A program made the position numbers and the translations under genes. A stretch of 25,050 nucleotides of DNA, from the NCBI GenBank assembly GCA_035555795.1, contig DATMGE010000008.1, positions 1 through 25,050 of the forward strand, written 5' to 3'. How positions within the stretch are numbered: position 1 is the first letter of the stretch; each line of letters begins with the position of its first letter. The stretch comes from RCIO01 sp035555795 (GTDB lineage Bacteria; Pseudomonadota; Alphaproteobacteria; Rhizobiales; Rhizobiaceae). Below the pieces are notes generated by a model that ran no database searches, was not told where the DNA came from, and saw only the letters and a program-made list of their open reading frames with translations. Positions 24,673 through 25,050 of the stretch are shown one piece after another.

Positions 24673-25050
24673 ATGACCGGGGAACGCCGTAGCCGGGCGA
24701 CGGAAGCGTTCTTCGGCCGGCGTCATGGAAAATCGTTGCGGCCGCTCCAGAAAGGGGCGGTCGCAACGCTTCTGCCGCAGCTGAAGATCGATCTGACGCA
24801 ACCGCCGCCGCAGCCGCTGGCGGCGCTTTTCGGCGTGCCTGTCGATGCCGTGCGGCTGGAGATCGGTTTCGGCGGCGGGGAGCATCTGCATTTCCGCGCC
24901 GGCGAAAGCCCCCGCACCGGTTTCATCGGCGTCGAACCTTTCGTCAATGGCATGGCCAAGCTCATGACCGCGCTCGAGACGGAGTCGCGCGCCAATCTGC
25001 GTGTCCATGACGACGATGCGACACGCCTGCTGGACTGGCTACCCCCCGCA
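24673..25050 (+). CDS. trmB: tRNA (guanine-N7-)-methyltransferase TrmB (N-terminal part, runs off window)
   Basis: The first 126 residues of a class I SAM-dependent methyltransferase that makes m7G46 in the variable loop of many tRNAs. An Arg-rich N-terminus (TGERRSRATEAFFGRRHGK) is followed by the SAM-binding motif LEIGFGGGEHL (about 63-73) and by TGFIGVEPFVNGMAKL, where the Glu would contact the ribose of SAM. Full-length family members have about 230 residues, so roughly the last 100 are outside. The ATG is preceded by AGGGA with a short spacer. Its position 17 nt after metK suggests co-transcription with the enzyme that supplies its cofactor. Confidence 0.93.
   Translation, partial: MTGERRSRATEAFFGRRHGKSLRPLQKGAVATLLPQLKIDLTQPPPQPLAALFGVPVDAVRLEIGFGGGEHLHFRAGESPRTGFIGVEPFVNGMAKLMTALETESRANLRVHDDDATRLLDWLPPA

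Overview
The window is high-GC DNA from an alphaproteobacterium, most likely a Rhizobiales member of the Phyllobacteriaceae/Mesorhizobium type. This is inferred from gene order (tsaB-rimI-plsC-miaB-phoH-ybeY-corC-lnt-xre-metK-trmB is a rhizobial-style core cluster), from the single xre regulator in front of a long metK, and from GTG/TTG starts with GC-rich codon use. No database search was possible, so the genus is not claimed.

Layout. 1-3.7 kb (minus strand except one small gene): the 5' part of a nucleoside/BMP-type ABC transporter ATPase, a metabolite:H+ symporter with a large extra periplasmic loop, a small plus-strand membrane protein, a ribbon-helix-helix protein and a small single-span protein. 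3.9-7.4 kb (minus): a very long single-chain restriction-modification enzyme of the MmeI type. It carries both a nuclease triad and methylase motifs, and so is a self-contained phage-defence candidate. 7.6-9.4 kb: lepA (elongation factor 4). 9.4-10.5 kb: an AT-richer two-gene module, a 59-residue putative antitoxin followed by a Fic AMP-transferase, with an upstream promoter and a 34-bp dyad. 10.5-11.06 kb: no convincing gene, but a dense run of strong inverted repeats ending at the ribosome binding site of a Cys-rich small protein. 11.06-12.45 kb: small genes (Cys-rich protein, lipoprotein, exported six-Cys protein, DUF6958-like protein). 12.6-25.05 kb: core genes, all on the plus strand.

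How the genes work together. The right half is mainly a translation-quality and envelope cluster. TsaB (tRNA t6A), RimI, MiaB (tRNA ms2i6A), YbeY (rRNA maturation), PhoH and TrmB (tRNA m7G) act on tRNA, rRNA or ribosomal proteins; PlsC and Lnt build phospholipid and lipoprotein; MetK supplies the S-adenosylmethionine that MiaB, TrmB and the MmeI-type methylase use. Malate synthase G (glyoxylate assimilation) sits at the head of this strand. The left half around lepA looks like an accessory insertion zone (RM enzyme on one side, Fic module on the other).

The observations I consider most worth checking are the structured 10.85-11.02 kb region, the intrinsic terminator placed in the leader of the exported Cys-rich gene, the Fic module with an atypical inhibitory motif and its dyad, the MmeI-like enzyme with its long C-terminal extension and unusual leader, and the terminator-like hairpin in front of metK. 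None of these is proven to be a new system.
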